Made by a program: the position numbers and the translations under genes. Source: Bacillota bacterium (lineage in GTDB: Bacteria > Bacillota > Clostridia > Lachnospirales > Lachnospiraceae). Taken from it: a stretch of 64,000 nucleotides of DNA. Under the pieces are notes generated by a model, which was not told where the DNA came from, made no database searches, and was given only the letters and a program-made list of their open reading frames with translations. Shown here piece by piece: positions 36,706 to 45,449 of this stretch. Numbering within the stretch: the first letter of the stretch is position 1; every line of letters starts with the position of its first letter. The DNA is taken from positions 106,925-170,924 of the forward strand of contig JAEWAK010000008.1 of NCBI GenBank assembly GCA_023391695.1, given 5' to 3'.

Positions 36706-37536
36706 ATGAAAACAGCGAAAAACAAGTATCTTATTATTTATTTAGGTTTAACATTCGGTTTATGTTGGGGACTCGCATCCTTTTATATGATTTTTTTAAC
36801 GGAAATATTCGGTGAAGTATCCTTTACCCATCCGGGGGTTATCATTTCCCTGTATTCCCCCACCATTGCGGGACTTGTCGTATATGGAATAATGGGCGGA
36901 ATCAAAGCCATAAGAAATGTTTTAGTAAAATTAATTCCAAGAAAACAGGATTGGTACTGGTTTCCAATTGTTATCGGAACGGCAGCCCTATATGCAGCTT
37001 TTATACATTTTGGTTCCATTGCGTTTGGTTTTGGTGTGCCGGAAATGACCCTGTCTCCGAACCAGATGGTGACAGAAGTATTAAAAAATCTCTATGAAGA
37101 AGCCGGTATTCTCGGCGGCGTATTTGGCTGGTATGGTTTTTTGCTGCCATTCCTGCAGAAAAAATTTGACAATAATATAAAAGCAGGACTCCTTACCGGA
37201 CTTATTTTTGGTATCTATTGCCTGCCGGGCTATTTGATTTCCTCCTTTGAACTTGCGGCGGCTTTTCCGTTATACGTTATCCAGATGATGTGTTTCTCCG
37301 TATTTGTCAGCTATATGTTCAATGCGACAAACGGGAACCTGCTCTTTTACGTCATTATATTCTGGCTGGTCGCTTCCGGAAGCAGACTTCAGTTATATTA
37401 CTTTAATGCTCAGGTCCAGCTGTTACAGACTGCATTTTTTGCCCTGTCCGACGTTGCAATATATTTCTTTGTGAAGAAAAGTAAAATCGAGCAGAAACTG
37501 CAGGTATTACCGGAATACGCCGGAATTGAAGCGTAA
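36706..37536 (+). CDS. CPBP (CAAX protease-like) membrane protein lacking catalytic residues
   Basis: This is a 276-residue membrane protein with about seven hydrophobic segments. The region FGWYGFLLPFLQKKF matches the CPBP/Abi motif around EExxxR, but the two glutamates read G-V and the arginine reads Tyr. The second motif, usually W-H-x-P, reads Y-C-L-P. The fold is therefore recognisable while the metal/catalytic residues appear lost. CPBP proteins often sit in bacteriocin and peptide clusters and act in maturation or self-immunity (family knowledge). A non-proteolytic immunity or transport-helper role is the best guess. It starts 5 bases after the megasynthase stop with an AAGGAGGGAT site. 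Confidence 0.7.
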   Translation: MKTAKNKYLIIYLGLTFGLCWGLASFYMIFLTEIFGEVSFTHPGVIISLYSPTIAGLVVYGIMGGIKAIRNVLVKLIPRKQDWYWFPIVIGTAALYAAFIHFGSIAFGFGVPEMTLSPNQMVTEVLKNLYEEAGILGGVFGWYGFLLPFLQKKFDNNIKAGLLTGLIFGIYCLPGYLISSFELAAAFPLYVIQMMCFSVFVSYMFNATNGNLLFYVIIFWLVASGSRLQLYYFNAQVQLLQTAFFALSDVAIYFFVKKSKIEQKLQVLPEYAGIEA

Positions 37537-37583
37537 GGATACGCCCTTTAGGCGGCTGAGGATAAAGAAGTGGAGACATCAGG

Positions 37584-38330
37584 ATGAAATTAAAAACATT
37601 TTACAAAGTAAAAGACGGCAGTAAGGGACAGCTGATTTGTTTCCCGTATTTAGGCGGATATGTGAACTCCTTCCATGAGATTGTTCAAGCAATGACAGAG
37701 GATATCGAGATCTGGGTTGCCAACCCACCGGGACATTTGGGGTCCGAACTTGGATTGATCAGTGATATTCATAAACTTATCTCAGTATATTATAAGGATA
37801 TTTCAAAAATAATACGATTGGGAAGTGTATTTTTCGGACATAGTATGGGGGGCATTGTGGCCTATTTCCTGTTGGAAAGAATGAATCGCAATCAGGATGA
37901 GATACTGCCGAAAACCTTGATTTTGTCCGCATGTGCTGCACCGTCCAGTTTTTTAGAAAAGGAGTACAGCAAATTAAGTGATGAAGATTTGATCAGGCAG
38001 ATACAGGTATACGGCGGTATGCCGGATGCGGTATTGAACGATCATCAGTTCATGGAAGTCATGCTGCCCATATTCCGTGCCGATTATGGGATACTGGAAT
38101 CTTCCGCAAAAGCCTCCTATCACAAAATTGATATTGAAACACAACTGCTGTGGGGAGAAAACGATAAAGCTGAGACCATCAGTTCGGCCAGGCTGTGGAA
38201 AGATTTCCTGGTTCAGGATTTTGAAATTACACCGGTTCGAAATGCGGAGCACATGTATATACATAATAAAGCAGGGGAAGTCGTAACCTACATCAATCAG
38301 TTTATGGAGCTGGATAAGCTGAAAGTATAA
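37584..38330 (+). CDS. Type II thioesterase
   Basis: This is a 248-residue alpha/beta hydrolase of the GrsT/SrfD family, with nucleophile Ser87 in GHSMGG, the acid in WGENDKAE and the catalytic His in NAEHMYIH. Type II thioesterases clear wrongly primed or stalled acyl groups from carrier domains, and sometimes release intermediates. As the only thioesterase in the window it could take part in product release, although the C-terminal condensation-like domain of the preceding megasynthase is the better candidate. Confidence 0.92.
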   Translation: MKLKTFYKVKDGSKGQLICFPYLGGYVNSFHEIVQAMTEDIEIWVANPPGHLGSELGLISDIHKLISVYYKDISKIIRLGSVFFGHSMGGIVAYFLLERMNRNQDEILPKTLILSACAAPSSFLEKEYSKLSDEDLIRQIQVYGGMPDAVLNDHQFMEVMLPIFRADYGILESSAKASYHKIDIETQLLWGENDKAETISSARLWKDFLVQDFEITPVRNAEHMYIHNKAGEVVTYINQFMELDKLKV

Positions 38331-38515
38331 GCCATGTAAAAGGCATTTTTCCCAGGGCTGTGCTATGGCACCAGACCTGGGACTATTAAAACGAAAGATA
38401 TTATTTACATTTAGAACCAATAAATGTAAAATGTATATAAATTAAAATATATATAAATTTATACAGGCATAAAACAGGAGACACTTTAATAGTAAATCAA
38501 TATGTAATGATACAG

Positions 38516-38595
38516 ACGCAGGTGCTGTGAGGTGTTTTGCAGAGCAAAACCCGGGACTGCAGCACGGAATCACGCGCTTCAGGTGATGTCTGCGT
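38516..38595 (+). promoter_or_regulatory. Multi-stem RNA leader before the MFS gene
   Basis: Nested pairing is visible: ACGCAG/CTGCGT closes the element, GTGCTG/CAGCAC and GTTTTGC/GCAAAAC form the inner arm. It lies in the 335-base gap between the thioesterase and the exporter. The gap also has an imperfect long stem TCCCAGG/CCTGGGA (38350-38383, no T-run) and the partial repeat copy at 38604-38636. It does not match a riboswitch consensus that I can recall. Confidence 0.45.
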
Positions 38596-38603
38596 ATGAA
38601 CGT

Positions 38604-38636
38604 AACTTTCAGGGGGTACAATTGAATCGTTACAAC
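38604..38636 (+). repeat. Partial copy C of the interspersed repeat
   Basis: AACTTTCAGGGGGTAC followed by TTGAATCGTTACAAC repeats the 3' end of the elements at 7143-7240 (minus strand) and 17186-17282. Like those, it lies just upstream of a cluster gene, here the MFS exporter. Confidence 0.55.
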
Positions 38637-38665
38637 AATTTTAAAGCAGAAAGGAATTCCATAAG

Positions 38666-39997
38666 GTGAATGAATTAAAAAAACAAAACGGATTTAAAAA
38701 ATTTCTGATTATCTGGCTGGGGGAACTGGTATCCAATATCGGTTCCGGAATGACAGCCTTTGGCCTTGGAGTGTATGTATGGCAGCTGACACATTCGGCT
38801 GTGGACGTTTCCATGGTGGAAATGGCGGCACTTCTGCCCATGATTTTATTATGTCCCGCTGCGGGGGTCCTTGCAGACCGGTTTGACAGAAGACTTCTTA
38901 TGATACTGGGAGATCTTGTATCGGCATTCTGGCTGATCATTATGCTGGTGCTGATGAAAACAGGAGAGATCCAGGTGTGGCAGATCTGCCTTTGCGTGGG
39001 ATTCGGCTCCGCCTTTGTAGCTTTACTGGATCCCGCATATAAAGCAACAATTACGGATTTACTGACAGAAGATGAATATGCCAAAGCAAGCGGACTGGTT
39101 TCGATCGCTTCTTCTTCCAAGTTTTTGATATCACCGATTATCGGTGGTTTGATTCTGGCAGCTTTCGGAATAGAATGGATCATTATCATTGATATTCTGA
39201 CTCTTGTCGTAACGATTATTGCAATTCTTTCCGTAAGAAAATCTCTTGCAGTAAAATCACAGGTCAAAAAGGAATTGAATTTTATGAAGGACTTAAAAGA
39301 AGGATGGCAGATCATTCTCGAATCCAAGGGAGTTATGCTGCTAATTGTACTTGTTTCCCTTTTAATGTTTTATATGGGATTTATCCAGGTACTGTCAAAA
39401 CCCATGGTCTTATCCTTCGCCAGCGAGAAGACAACAGGAATTCTGCAGACAGTTGTTGCCTGCGGCATGATGGTGTCCAGTATCATGATCGGCAGCGGTA
39501 TTTTAAAGCGCAAATATGTAAATGTTATGGTGGCAAGCTTTATAGTGTCCGGTCTTACCATGATCGGATTTGGTGCAACTACAAGCATTCCGGTCATTAC
39601 GGTTTTTGGATTTTTATTCTTTGCTTCGCTGCCGTATGCGACTACAAGCATCGATGTTCTTATAAGAAAATCCATAGATAATGAAAAACAGGGAAGAGCC
39701 TGGGGAATGATCTCTTTGATTTCCCAACTGGGATATGTAATTGCTTATGTTTTGGCAGGTGTTCTTTCCGATTATGTATTTAATCCGGCACTGGCCGAAG
39801 GCGGTGTGCTGGCGGATACGGTGGGAAAAATCATAGGAACCGGTGAAACAAGGGGAATCGGTTTCTTAATAATTCTTGCCGGGCTGGGACTGGTGTTAAC
39901 AGCACCGATCGTAGCCAGGTCAAAGACGATCCGTGAAATGGATGTACAAAGAGAAGCAGACGTCAGTCTGGAGAAAAACGATCCTATCCACGAATGA
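38666..39997 (+). CDS. MFS transporter (EntS/macrolide-efflux-like), probable product exporter
   Basis: This is a 443-residue major facilitator with about twelve hydrophobic segments. The loop ADRFDRR after segment 2 matches the MFS motif A region, and the overall pattern is that of the MFS_3 (EntS, macrolide efflux) group. It starts at GTG after AAAGGAATT. It probably exports the cluster product and gives resistance. It stands between the thioesterase and the ABC exporter genes. Confidence 0.88.
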   Translation: MNELKKQNGFKKFLIIWLGELVSNIGSGMTAFGLGVYVWQLTHSAVDVSMVEMAALLPMILLCPAAGVLADRFDRRLLMILGDLVSAFWLIIMLVLMKTGEIQVWQICLCVGFGSAFVALLDPAYKATITDLLTEDEYAKASGLVSIASSSKFLISPIIGGLILAAFGIEWIIIIDILTLVVTIIAILSVRKSLAVKSQVKKELNFMKDLKEGWQIILESKGVMLLIVLVSLLMFYMGFIQVLSKPMVLSFASEKTTGILQTVVACGMMVSSIMIGSGILKRKYVNVMVASFIVSGLTMIGFGATTSIPVITVFGFLFFASLPYATTSIDVLIRKSIDNEKQGRAWGMISLISQLGYVIAYVLAGVLSDYVFNPALAEGGVLADTVGKIIGTGETRGIGFLIILAGLGLVLTAPIVARSKTIREMDVQREADVSLEKNDPIHE

Positions 39998-40041
39998 GGG
40001 TATTAAGAGGGAAGGTTATGTAGCAGGAAGGAGAAAAAATA

Positions 40042-42390
40042 TTGTTTATAAAAATATTTAAGAATGATTGCAGCAGGAAAAAAATCATAACAGGGACAAT
40101 GCTCGTATTTATAACCATGGCAGTTATTCTGGGAGCCAGCGCGACCAATATCATTGCCAATCTGATCCAGTCCATGGCGCAGCTGAGGGAATATGCGGTC
40201 CCGGCTGACATAACCCAGATGCATGCAGGAGAATATGACCAAACGGAAATCGATAAATTTACGGAAGAACAGCAGGAGCACATAGCCATGCAGGAGACAA
40301 TGGTGCTTCTGAATTTTGAAGGAATGAATATCCATTATGGCGAGAATGAAACCATGACCGGAACGGTACAGGATATTTCCTTTGTTGTACAGAATAAGAA
40401 ATTCGACTTCTTATTGGATCTGGATAATAAAAAGCTGGAGGTAAAGGAAGGCGAAGTGGCGGTCCCCATCTATTTTATGGAAGAGTGTGACTTAAAAATA
40501 GGTGATACCCTTACGGTGGAATCGGAAGGGTACCAAAAAGAGTTTGTCATTTCAGAATATGTAAGAGATTATGAGATGAACTCTTCCCTTACTTCTTCGA
40601 AACGGTTTGTTATCAATCAGGCGGATTATAACGAAATGTATGAAAAGCGCACAGGGGAACTGGAATATCTGATCGAATTTAAACTGAAGGAAAACGGGGA
40701 TCCCAAGGCTGTGCAGACGGCATACATCGAAGCAGGTCTTCCCGCAAACGGTCCTACCGTTGTATCCATGATATTTCTGGTGTTTAATACCATGTCGGAC
40801 GCGACAGTTGCCATGGTAATTATAATAATCAGTATCCTGCTGATCATTATATCTGCGTTTTGTATAAGACTTACGTTTCTGGCCACGATCGATGAAGATT
40901 TAAAAGAAATCGGTGTTATGAAAGCAATGGGAATATCCAAAAAGGATATTAAGAAGGTATATCTTACAAAATACAGGATCATGTCGGTGGCAGCCGGTAT
41001 AATCGGCTATCTGCTATCCTTTGCGGTAGTAAATGTGTTCAGCGGTAATATGAGACTTTATTTATCTTCGGATCTGTCAGGAAACTTAAAATACGGGCTG
41101 TCGCTTATCGCGCCGTTATTTGTATATGCCATGATCGTGGCGTACTGCAAGAAAGTACTAAAAAGAATTGATAAGATCTCTGCGGTGGAAGCTTTGCGTG
41201 CGGATATCATGGACCGCAAAAGGAGCCGGAGATACAGTTTCCCGCTGCTTAAGAACAGGTTTTTAAGCACCAATATTTACATGGGAATCCGGGATGTAGG
41301 GAAGCGTTCCAGATTATACGGGATACTGCTTGTTATTTTTACCGTAAGTACGTTTATTATAATTCTTCCGTTAAATTTGTACAATACCATGAATTCACCG
41401 GAATTTTCCACCTACATGGGAATAGGAAAAAGCGACATGAGAATCGATCTTAGAAAAACGGATACGATCACGGAAGATTTTAAAAAGCTTCAGGAAGACC
41501 TAAAGAACGATCCGGATATTGAAAAGTCGGCGGCCTATATCACCTGTTCCTACCAGGTCAAAAATGCGGAAGGTTCCTGGGACTATGTCAATATTGAAAC
41601 CGGAGATTTTTCCGTATTTCCGTTAAATTACCTGAAAGGAAGAGCACCGGGGGGGGACGGGGAAATCTCGCTTTCCCATGCAAATGCGTCGGAAAACGGT
41701 TTAAAAGTGGGAGATGCTGTAGTTGTAAAGACTGCAGGGACAGAAAAGACCATGAAAGTCAGCGGCATTTATCAGGATATTACAAATGGCGGTAAGACTG
41801 CCAAGGCAGATACCGATTTTGGTATAAATGAAGACACCGTGCTTTGGTATATTGTGAGCATGGATGTGGCTCCGGGCGTGGATATCAGTGAGAAAATGGA
41901 TTACTACCGGAATACATATACTTCCGCACAGGTAAATGATATCGAAGAATATACAAGGCAGACCCTTGGCAATATCATTGACCAGATGGGCCCGATCGTG
42001 ATAGGCGGGATCGTCATTGCATTGATCATTGCTGCATTGATCACCGCATTATTTCTCAAGATGTTATTATCAAAAGATATGTCCCAGATTGCGATCATGC
42101 GGAGTGTGGGATTGTCTTCTGAAAACATTAAACACCAATATATGGCAGGGACCCTGACGGTACTGGTATCAGGAATCCTGCTCGGAGTACTGACTTCTCA
42201 TTACCTGGGAGAATTTATCGTAAGTATGGCAATGTCCTCTATGGGAGCCGCAAAAATTGAATTTGTCAATATTGCATGGCAGACCTGGCTTCTGTGTCCG
42301 TTAGCGCTGATTGCGGTAGTTGGATATACCATATCTGTGTGCTGCAAGGTAACGGTGGAAGAAGATATATCTGTGGTTTTAAGAAGTTAG
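40042..42390 (+). CDS. ABC transporter permease with two FtsX domains
   Basis: The 782-residue permease has an N-terminal membrane segment, a large extracytoplasmic domain (about 45-240), three membrane segments (about 250-375), then a second membrane-anchored extracytoplasmic domain and a final FtsX block (about 645-780) containing IAIMRSVGLSSENIKHQYM. This is the two-FtsX layout of lipoprotein/peptide exporters and antimicrobial-resistance permeases. The start is a TTG preceded by AGGAAGGAG. The matching ATPase is encoded at 42938, separated by a MITE-like insertion. Together they probably export the product or protect the cell. Confidence 0.88.
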   Translation: MFIKIFKNDCSRKKIITGTMLVFITMAVILGASATNIIANLIQSMAQLREYAVPADITQMHAGEYDQTEIDKFTEEQQEHIAMQETMVLLNFEGMNIHYGENETMTGTVQDISFVVQNKKFDFLLDLDNKKLEVKEGEVAVPIYFMEECDLKIGDTLTVESEGYQKEFVISEYVRDYEMNSSLTSSKRFVINQADYNEMYEKRTGELEYLIEFKLKENGDPKAVQTAYIEAGLPANGPTVVSMIFLVFNTMSDATVAMVIIIISILLIIISAFCIRLTFLATIDEDLKEIGVMKAMGISKKDIKKVYLTKYRIMSVAAGIIGYLLSFAVVNVFSGNMRLYLSSDLSGNLKYGLSLIAPLFVYAMIVAYCKKVLKRIDKISAVEALRADIMDRKRSRRYSFPLLKNRFLSTNIYMGIRDVGKRSRLYGILLVIFTVSTFIIILPLNLYNTMNSPEFSTYMGIGKSDMRIDLRKTDTITEDFKKLQEDLKNDPDIEKSAAYITCSYQVKNAEGSWDYVNIETGDFSVFPLNYLKGRAPGGDGEISLSHANASENGLKVGDAVVVKTAGTEKTMKVSGIYQDITNGGKTAKADTDFGINEDTVLWYIVSMDVAPGVDISEKMDYYRNTYTSAQVNDIEEYTRQTLGNIIDQMGPIVIGGIVIALIIAALITALFLKMLLSKDMSQIAIMRSVGLSSENIKHQYMAGTLTVLVSGILLGVLTSHYLGEFIVSMAMSSMGAAKIEFVNIAWQTWLLCPLALIAVVGYTISVCCKVTVEEDISVVLRS

Positions 42391-42395
42391 TGCAG

Positions 42396-42562
42396 CTAGG
42401 GCGTGTCTGAAAACTCATTGCACCGTTCTGAACGCCCCACTTTGCGGAATCCTGCGTCGCAATTTTGGGAACGTAGACCCGCTACGCCCCCAAAATCGCT
42501 CCTTGTCTCCCACAAAATGGAACAATTCAGCCCGGCACAAGCAGTTTTCAGACACACCCTAG
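42396..42562 (+). mobile_element. MITE-like element, copy 1
   Basis: This 167-bp element has terminal inverted repeats CTAGGGYGTGTCTGAAAAC at both ends and a nearly identical second copy at 43938-44102. The interior is also palindromic (TTTGGGAACGTAG and CTACGCCCCCAAAA). The CTAG ends may be a target duplication or part of the repeat. It encodes no transposase; a reading frame across it is spurious. It lies between the ABC permease and ATPase genes. Confidence 0.85.
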
Positions 42563-42937
42563 CGTTCTGTCTTATTCATAATATGTTAAAAGGAACTGTC
42601 TGTTTTACCACCTGCGGTGTCAGTCGCACGCTGCACAGCATACTTACTGCCGACACTGCTGCGAGTCGTTCGACTTCCTTGTTAAGAGGCAGAAACATCC
42701 AATACCATTTAGCTAAAGGTGAACCTGACAGCATTAGAACTGTTAGGAAAGTCCGGGCAGGAGGCAGATCTTCGGAGGCGGGAAGCTTCCTTTATGAAGG
42801 AAGGTACGGTACAAAAAAGAATGCAGATTACTGAAAAATAAGCTATATAAAAAAATAAGCTATACAGAAAAATATTATACAGGGATGCCGCTGCGATATA
42901 GGCTGTAATTAAAATAATTGACGATGGAGGAGTATAT
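42563..42937. other. Non-coding gap before ABC ATPase
   Basis: No gene is seen here. The gap holds a perfect stem CTTCCTT/AAGGAAG around 42787-42804, a short direct repeat (AATAAGCTATA, twice near 42838-42865) and the GATGGAGGAGT ribosome site of the ATPase gene. Confidence 0.6.
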
Positions 42938-43705
42938 ATGAGCTGTATTTTAGAAGCAAAAAATCTGAACAAAAAAGTAGAATTAGGAAAAGATAATGAG
43001 CTGCATATCTTAAAGGATGTAAACCTGGCTATAGAAGAGGGTGAATTTGTATCGGTCATGGGGCCGTCCGGAAGCGGGAAGTCAACGCTGCTCTATAATG
43101 TAAGCGGTATGGACAGACTTACTTCCGGCAATGTGCAATTCAGGGGCCGTGAAATCGGCACACTGAAAGAAGAAGAACTAGCGAAGCTCCGGCTGAAGAA
43201 TATGGGATTTATCTTTCAGGATATTAACCTTTTAAAAAATCTGTCACTGATCGACAATATTATGTTTCCTGCTCTTGTGTCAATGAAGACGGATAAAAAT
43301 GCGGTAAATCAAAAAGCAAAAAAACTGCTGGAGATGACAGGAATTGAAGAGCTTGCAGACAATAATATCACCCAGGCCTCCGGTGGGCAGCTGCAGAGAG
43401 TTGGCATCTGCAGAGCATTGATCAACGATCCGGATATTATATTTGGGGACGAACCGACGGGTGCATTGAATTCAAAAGCAACGACAGAGATCATGACGAT
43501 CCTGGCAGAGATCAATAAAAAAGGGACAACCATAATGCTTGTTACCCATGATGCCAAAGTGGCTGCAAAAACCGAAAGAGTATTGTATATGGTAGACGGA
43601 AATATCGTTGCACAGAAGAAAATGCGTAAATACGATGCAAAGCATGACAATATAAAGGAAAGAGAAGAAACCATTCTGAAATGGCTGGTGGAAAACGGAT
43701 TCTAA
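42938..43705 (+). CDS. ABC transporter ATP-binding protein (MacB/LolD type)
   Basis: This 255-residue ATPase has Walker A GPSGSGKST, the signature ASGGQLQR (Ala in place of the usual Leu/Ser), Walker B IIFGDEPTGAL and the H-loop LVTHD. It is typical of ATPases paired with FtsX-type permeases and should work with the 40042-42390 permease. The gene is bracketed by two MITE-like copies in the same orientation. A strong GGAGGAG site precedes the ATG. Confidence 0.92.
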   Translation: MSCILEAKNLNKKVELGKDNELHILKDVNLAIEEGEFVSVMGPSGSGKSTLLYNVSGMDRLTSGNVQFRGREIGTLKEEELAKLRLKNMGFIFQDINLLKNLSLIDNIMFPALVSMKTDKNAVNQKAKKLLEMTGIEELADNNITQASGGQLQRVGICRALINDPDIIFGDEPTGALNSKATTEIMTILAEINKKGTTIMLVTHDAKVAAKTERVLYMVDGNIVAQKKMRKYDAKHDNIKEREETILKWLVENGF

Positions 43706-43787
43706 TCTTTGGCCGGCATTCGCTTAAGATAATATGGGAAATTTATCAGGAGGGAGTGTGAAAGGAAGCGGGCCATATTCGGAGGAT

Positions 43788-43813
43788 CAAAGCGGATATT
43801 GCATACCGCTTTG
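43788..43813 (+). repeat. Small hairpin CAAAGCGG/CCGCTTTG, copy 1
   Basis: A perfect 8-bp stem with a 10-base loop has a twin at 46468-46494, and flanking bases are also similar (GGATATTGCATA here, GGATACTTGCCTT there; both followed by TTG-TAT). There is no T-run directly behind it, so terminator function is uncertain. Confidence 0.55.
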
Positions 43814-43937
43814 TTGTATTTCCATCTGATGTCTTTTTTTTGCAGAGCCTCATAGATATGAAAAACATTTTCACTCTGAAAGGACCAGCGATACGGCTGT
43901 TTTTATCCGGTTTTATACCGCCGTCTGCGGTCGAATA

Positions 43938-44102
43938 CTAGGGCGTGTCTGAAAACTCATGCACCGTTCTGAACGCCACACTTTCTGGTATACTGCGTCG
44001 CAATTTTGGGAACGTAGACCCTCTACGCCCCCAAAATCGCTCCTTGTCTCCCACAAAGTGGAACATTCAGCCCGGTACAAGCAGTTTTCAGACACACCCT
44101 AG
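43938..44102 (+). mobile_element. MITE-like element, copy 2
   Basis: This 165-bp copy of 42396-42562 has the same ends and orientation and only scattered differences. It is flanked by AATA and TTAA-type sequence. It contains no gene. Confidence 0.85.
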
Positions 44103-44174
44103 TTAAATAAGACGGGAAGAAACATATACACAAACGGTAAGTATGATTTTATTTAGAAGCACGGGGGTAGCTTT

Positions 44175-44948
44175 ATGAAATTTGCTATTTTTCAAATGGA
44201 AATTAAGCTGGAAGATATGGAACATAACGTGTCCAAGGCAGAAAAGGCAATACAGTCTGCCGCAGATAAAAAGGCGGATATTATATTGTTTTCCGAAATG
44301 AGTTTTACCGGGTTTTCAATGAACGTAAACAATACCCGGGATACCGATGGCAAAGTTATGTCCCAAATCCGGAACTGTGCAGTACAGAACGGTATCAGCA
44401 TCGGTTTCGGGTGGGTAAATAAAAATAAGGAGTTAGCGGAAAATCACTATTCCATAATCGATCCGTCGGGTAACGTTGTATTGGATTATATCAAAATACA
44501 TCCGTTTTCTTTTGCCGGTGAAAGCAAATATTTTATGCCCGGAAATGAAATTAAGTACTGCAAAATGAATGATATAAAAATGAGTACTTTTATTTGCTAT
44601 GATTTAAGATTTCCCGAAATATTTCAAACAGCGTCACAGGAGGCATCCGTCATTATTGTTGGCGCTAATTGGCCTGCCAACCGGGCAGAACACTGGAAAT
44701 GCCTGCTTAAGGCGCGGGCAATTGAAAATCAGGTCTATATGATCGGAATCAACTGCACCGGTAGCCAGGGAGAAATCTACTATTCAGGAAGCAGCTGTGT
44801 CATAAACCCAAACGGTGACATGGTTCATGAAATTAATTCTGGAGAAGAACTTTTCATTTGTGACATAAAGGATGATGTATCCAGGTATCGAGAGGATTTT
44901 CCTACTAAAAAGGATCGAAGACCAAATCTGTATAAAGAATTACTGTAA
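44175..44948 (+). CDS. Carbon-nitrogen hydrolase (nitrilase superfamily)
   Basis: This is a 257-residue nitrilase-superfamily amidase. The catalytic triad is visible: Glu41 in FSEMSFTG, Lys in DYIKIHPF and Cys in STFICYDLRFPE. The pattern is closest to the omega-amidase/Nit2-like branch. It lies among the cluster's transport and activation genes, so it may hydrolyse an amide in the product or precursor (for example a leader acyl group), or recycle a by-product of the aminotransferase. Substrate is not predictable from sequence. The stop is followed by an imperfect GGCTG/CAGCC stem and TTTT (about 44960-45022), a possible terminator. Confidence 0.85.
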   Translation: MKFAIFQMEIKLEDMEHNVSKAEKAIQSAADKKADIILFSEMSFTGFSMNVNNTRDTDGKVMSQIRNCAVQNGISIGFGWVNKNKELAENHYSIIDPSGNVVLDYIKIHPFSFAGESKYFMPGNEIKYCKMNDIKMSTFICYDLRFPEIFQTASQEASVIIVGANWPANRAEHWKCLLKARAIENQVYMIGINCTGSQGEIYYSGSSCVINPNGDMVHEINSGEELFICDIKDDVSRYREDFPTKKDRRPNLYKELL

Positions 44949-45083
44949 TTCTAAAATAGAGGCTGTTAAGTAAAGAACGGCAGTCAGGACAAAATGAAAC
45001 CAGCCTTTTGGTACATTGCGTTTTACAGGCAATAAAGACAGGGTATTCTATCGCTTCCGGTGCATATAAAAAAGCTGGAAATA

Positions 45084-45449
45084 GTGTGAAATTAAAAAAC
45101 AATTTCACACTTCTTATTTGGGCAGTATCGCAAGCCAGCTTGCGATATGTGTGGGTGTTAGGTTGAAAAACAAAAGCAATTTTTTTCAACATCTTAATTT
45201 GTACGTGCGCCAGGGTGTACAGATGGGTGTTAGTGTGAATAGTCTCGCGAAAGACATGCGAGCCATTGGAAGAATAGTAAAAGACGCTATTCATCACGAT
45301 TTATGCCCAAAGGGCATGGGCATTAGTGTGAATTATAGAAAAGCATAATTCACACCCTGATTAAACAATGACATTCAAAGAACGAATGTCTTATGTTAGG
45401 CAGTATCCGAAACTCCGGTTTCGGATATGCAATGGGAGTCAGTTTGATT
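45084..45449 (+). repeat. Tandem hairpin-linker array upstream of the phosphopantetheinyl transferase gene
   Basis: Stem-loops follow each other with conserved linkers: GTGTGAAATT stem (45084-45110), TATCGCAAG (45126-45147), GTTGAAAAA (45162-45190), GTGCGC/GTGTAC with G-U pairs (45205-45220), TGAATAG with nested CTCGC (45233-45297), ATGCCC (45303-45317), GTGTGAATTAT (45326-45355), GACATTC (45370-45390) and TATCCGAAAC (45404-45427). Linkers recur as TTATNNNGGCAGT before and ATGGGNGTTAG after alternate stems. The last linker offers GGGAG as ribosome site. Reading frames through it (repeating M-G-V-S-V-N) look fortuitous but cannot be fully excluded. Confidence 0.8.

Noticed and set aside
42403..42834. 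143-residue reading frame
   Set aside because: It lies across the MITE-like element and its flank, lacks a ribosome site and has a composition expected from palindromic DNA.
44175..44948. Cyanide- or nitrile-degrading nitrilase
   Set aside because: The length and motifs fit the amidase branches of the superfamily better; no substrate claim is justified.
45118..45348. 76-residue reading frame with MGVSVN words
   Set aside because: It is a translation of the hairpin array; each stem is paired and no single ribosome site serves it. Kept only as a low-interest finding.
45393..45449. N-terminal extension of the phosphopantetheinyl transferase
   Set aside because: The codons are hairpin repeat; Sfp-type proteins begin at the M-I-Y sequence.
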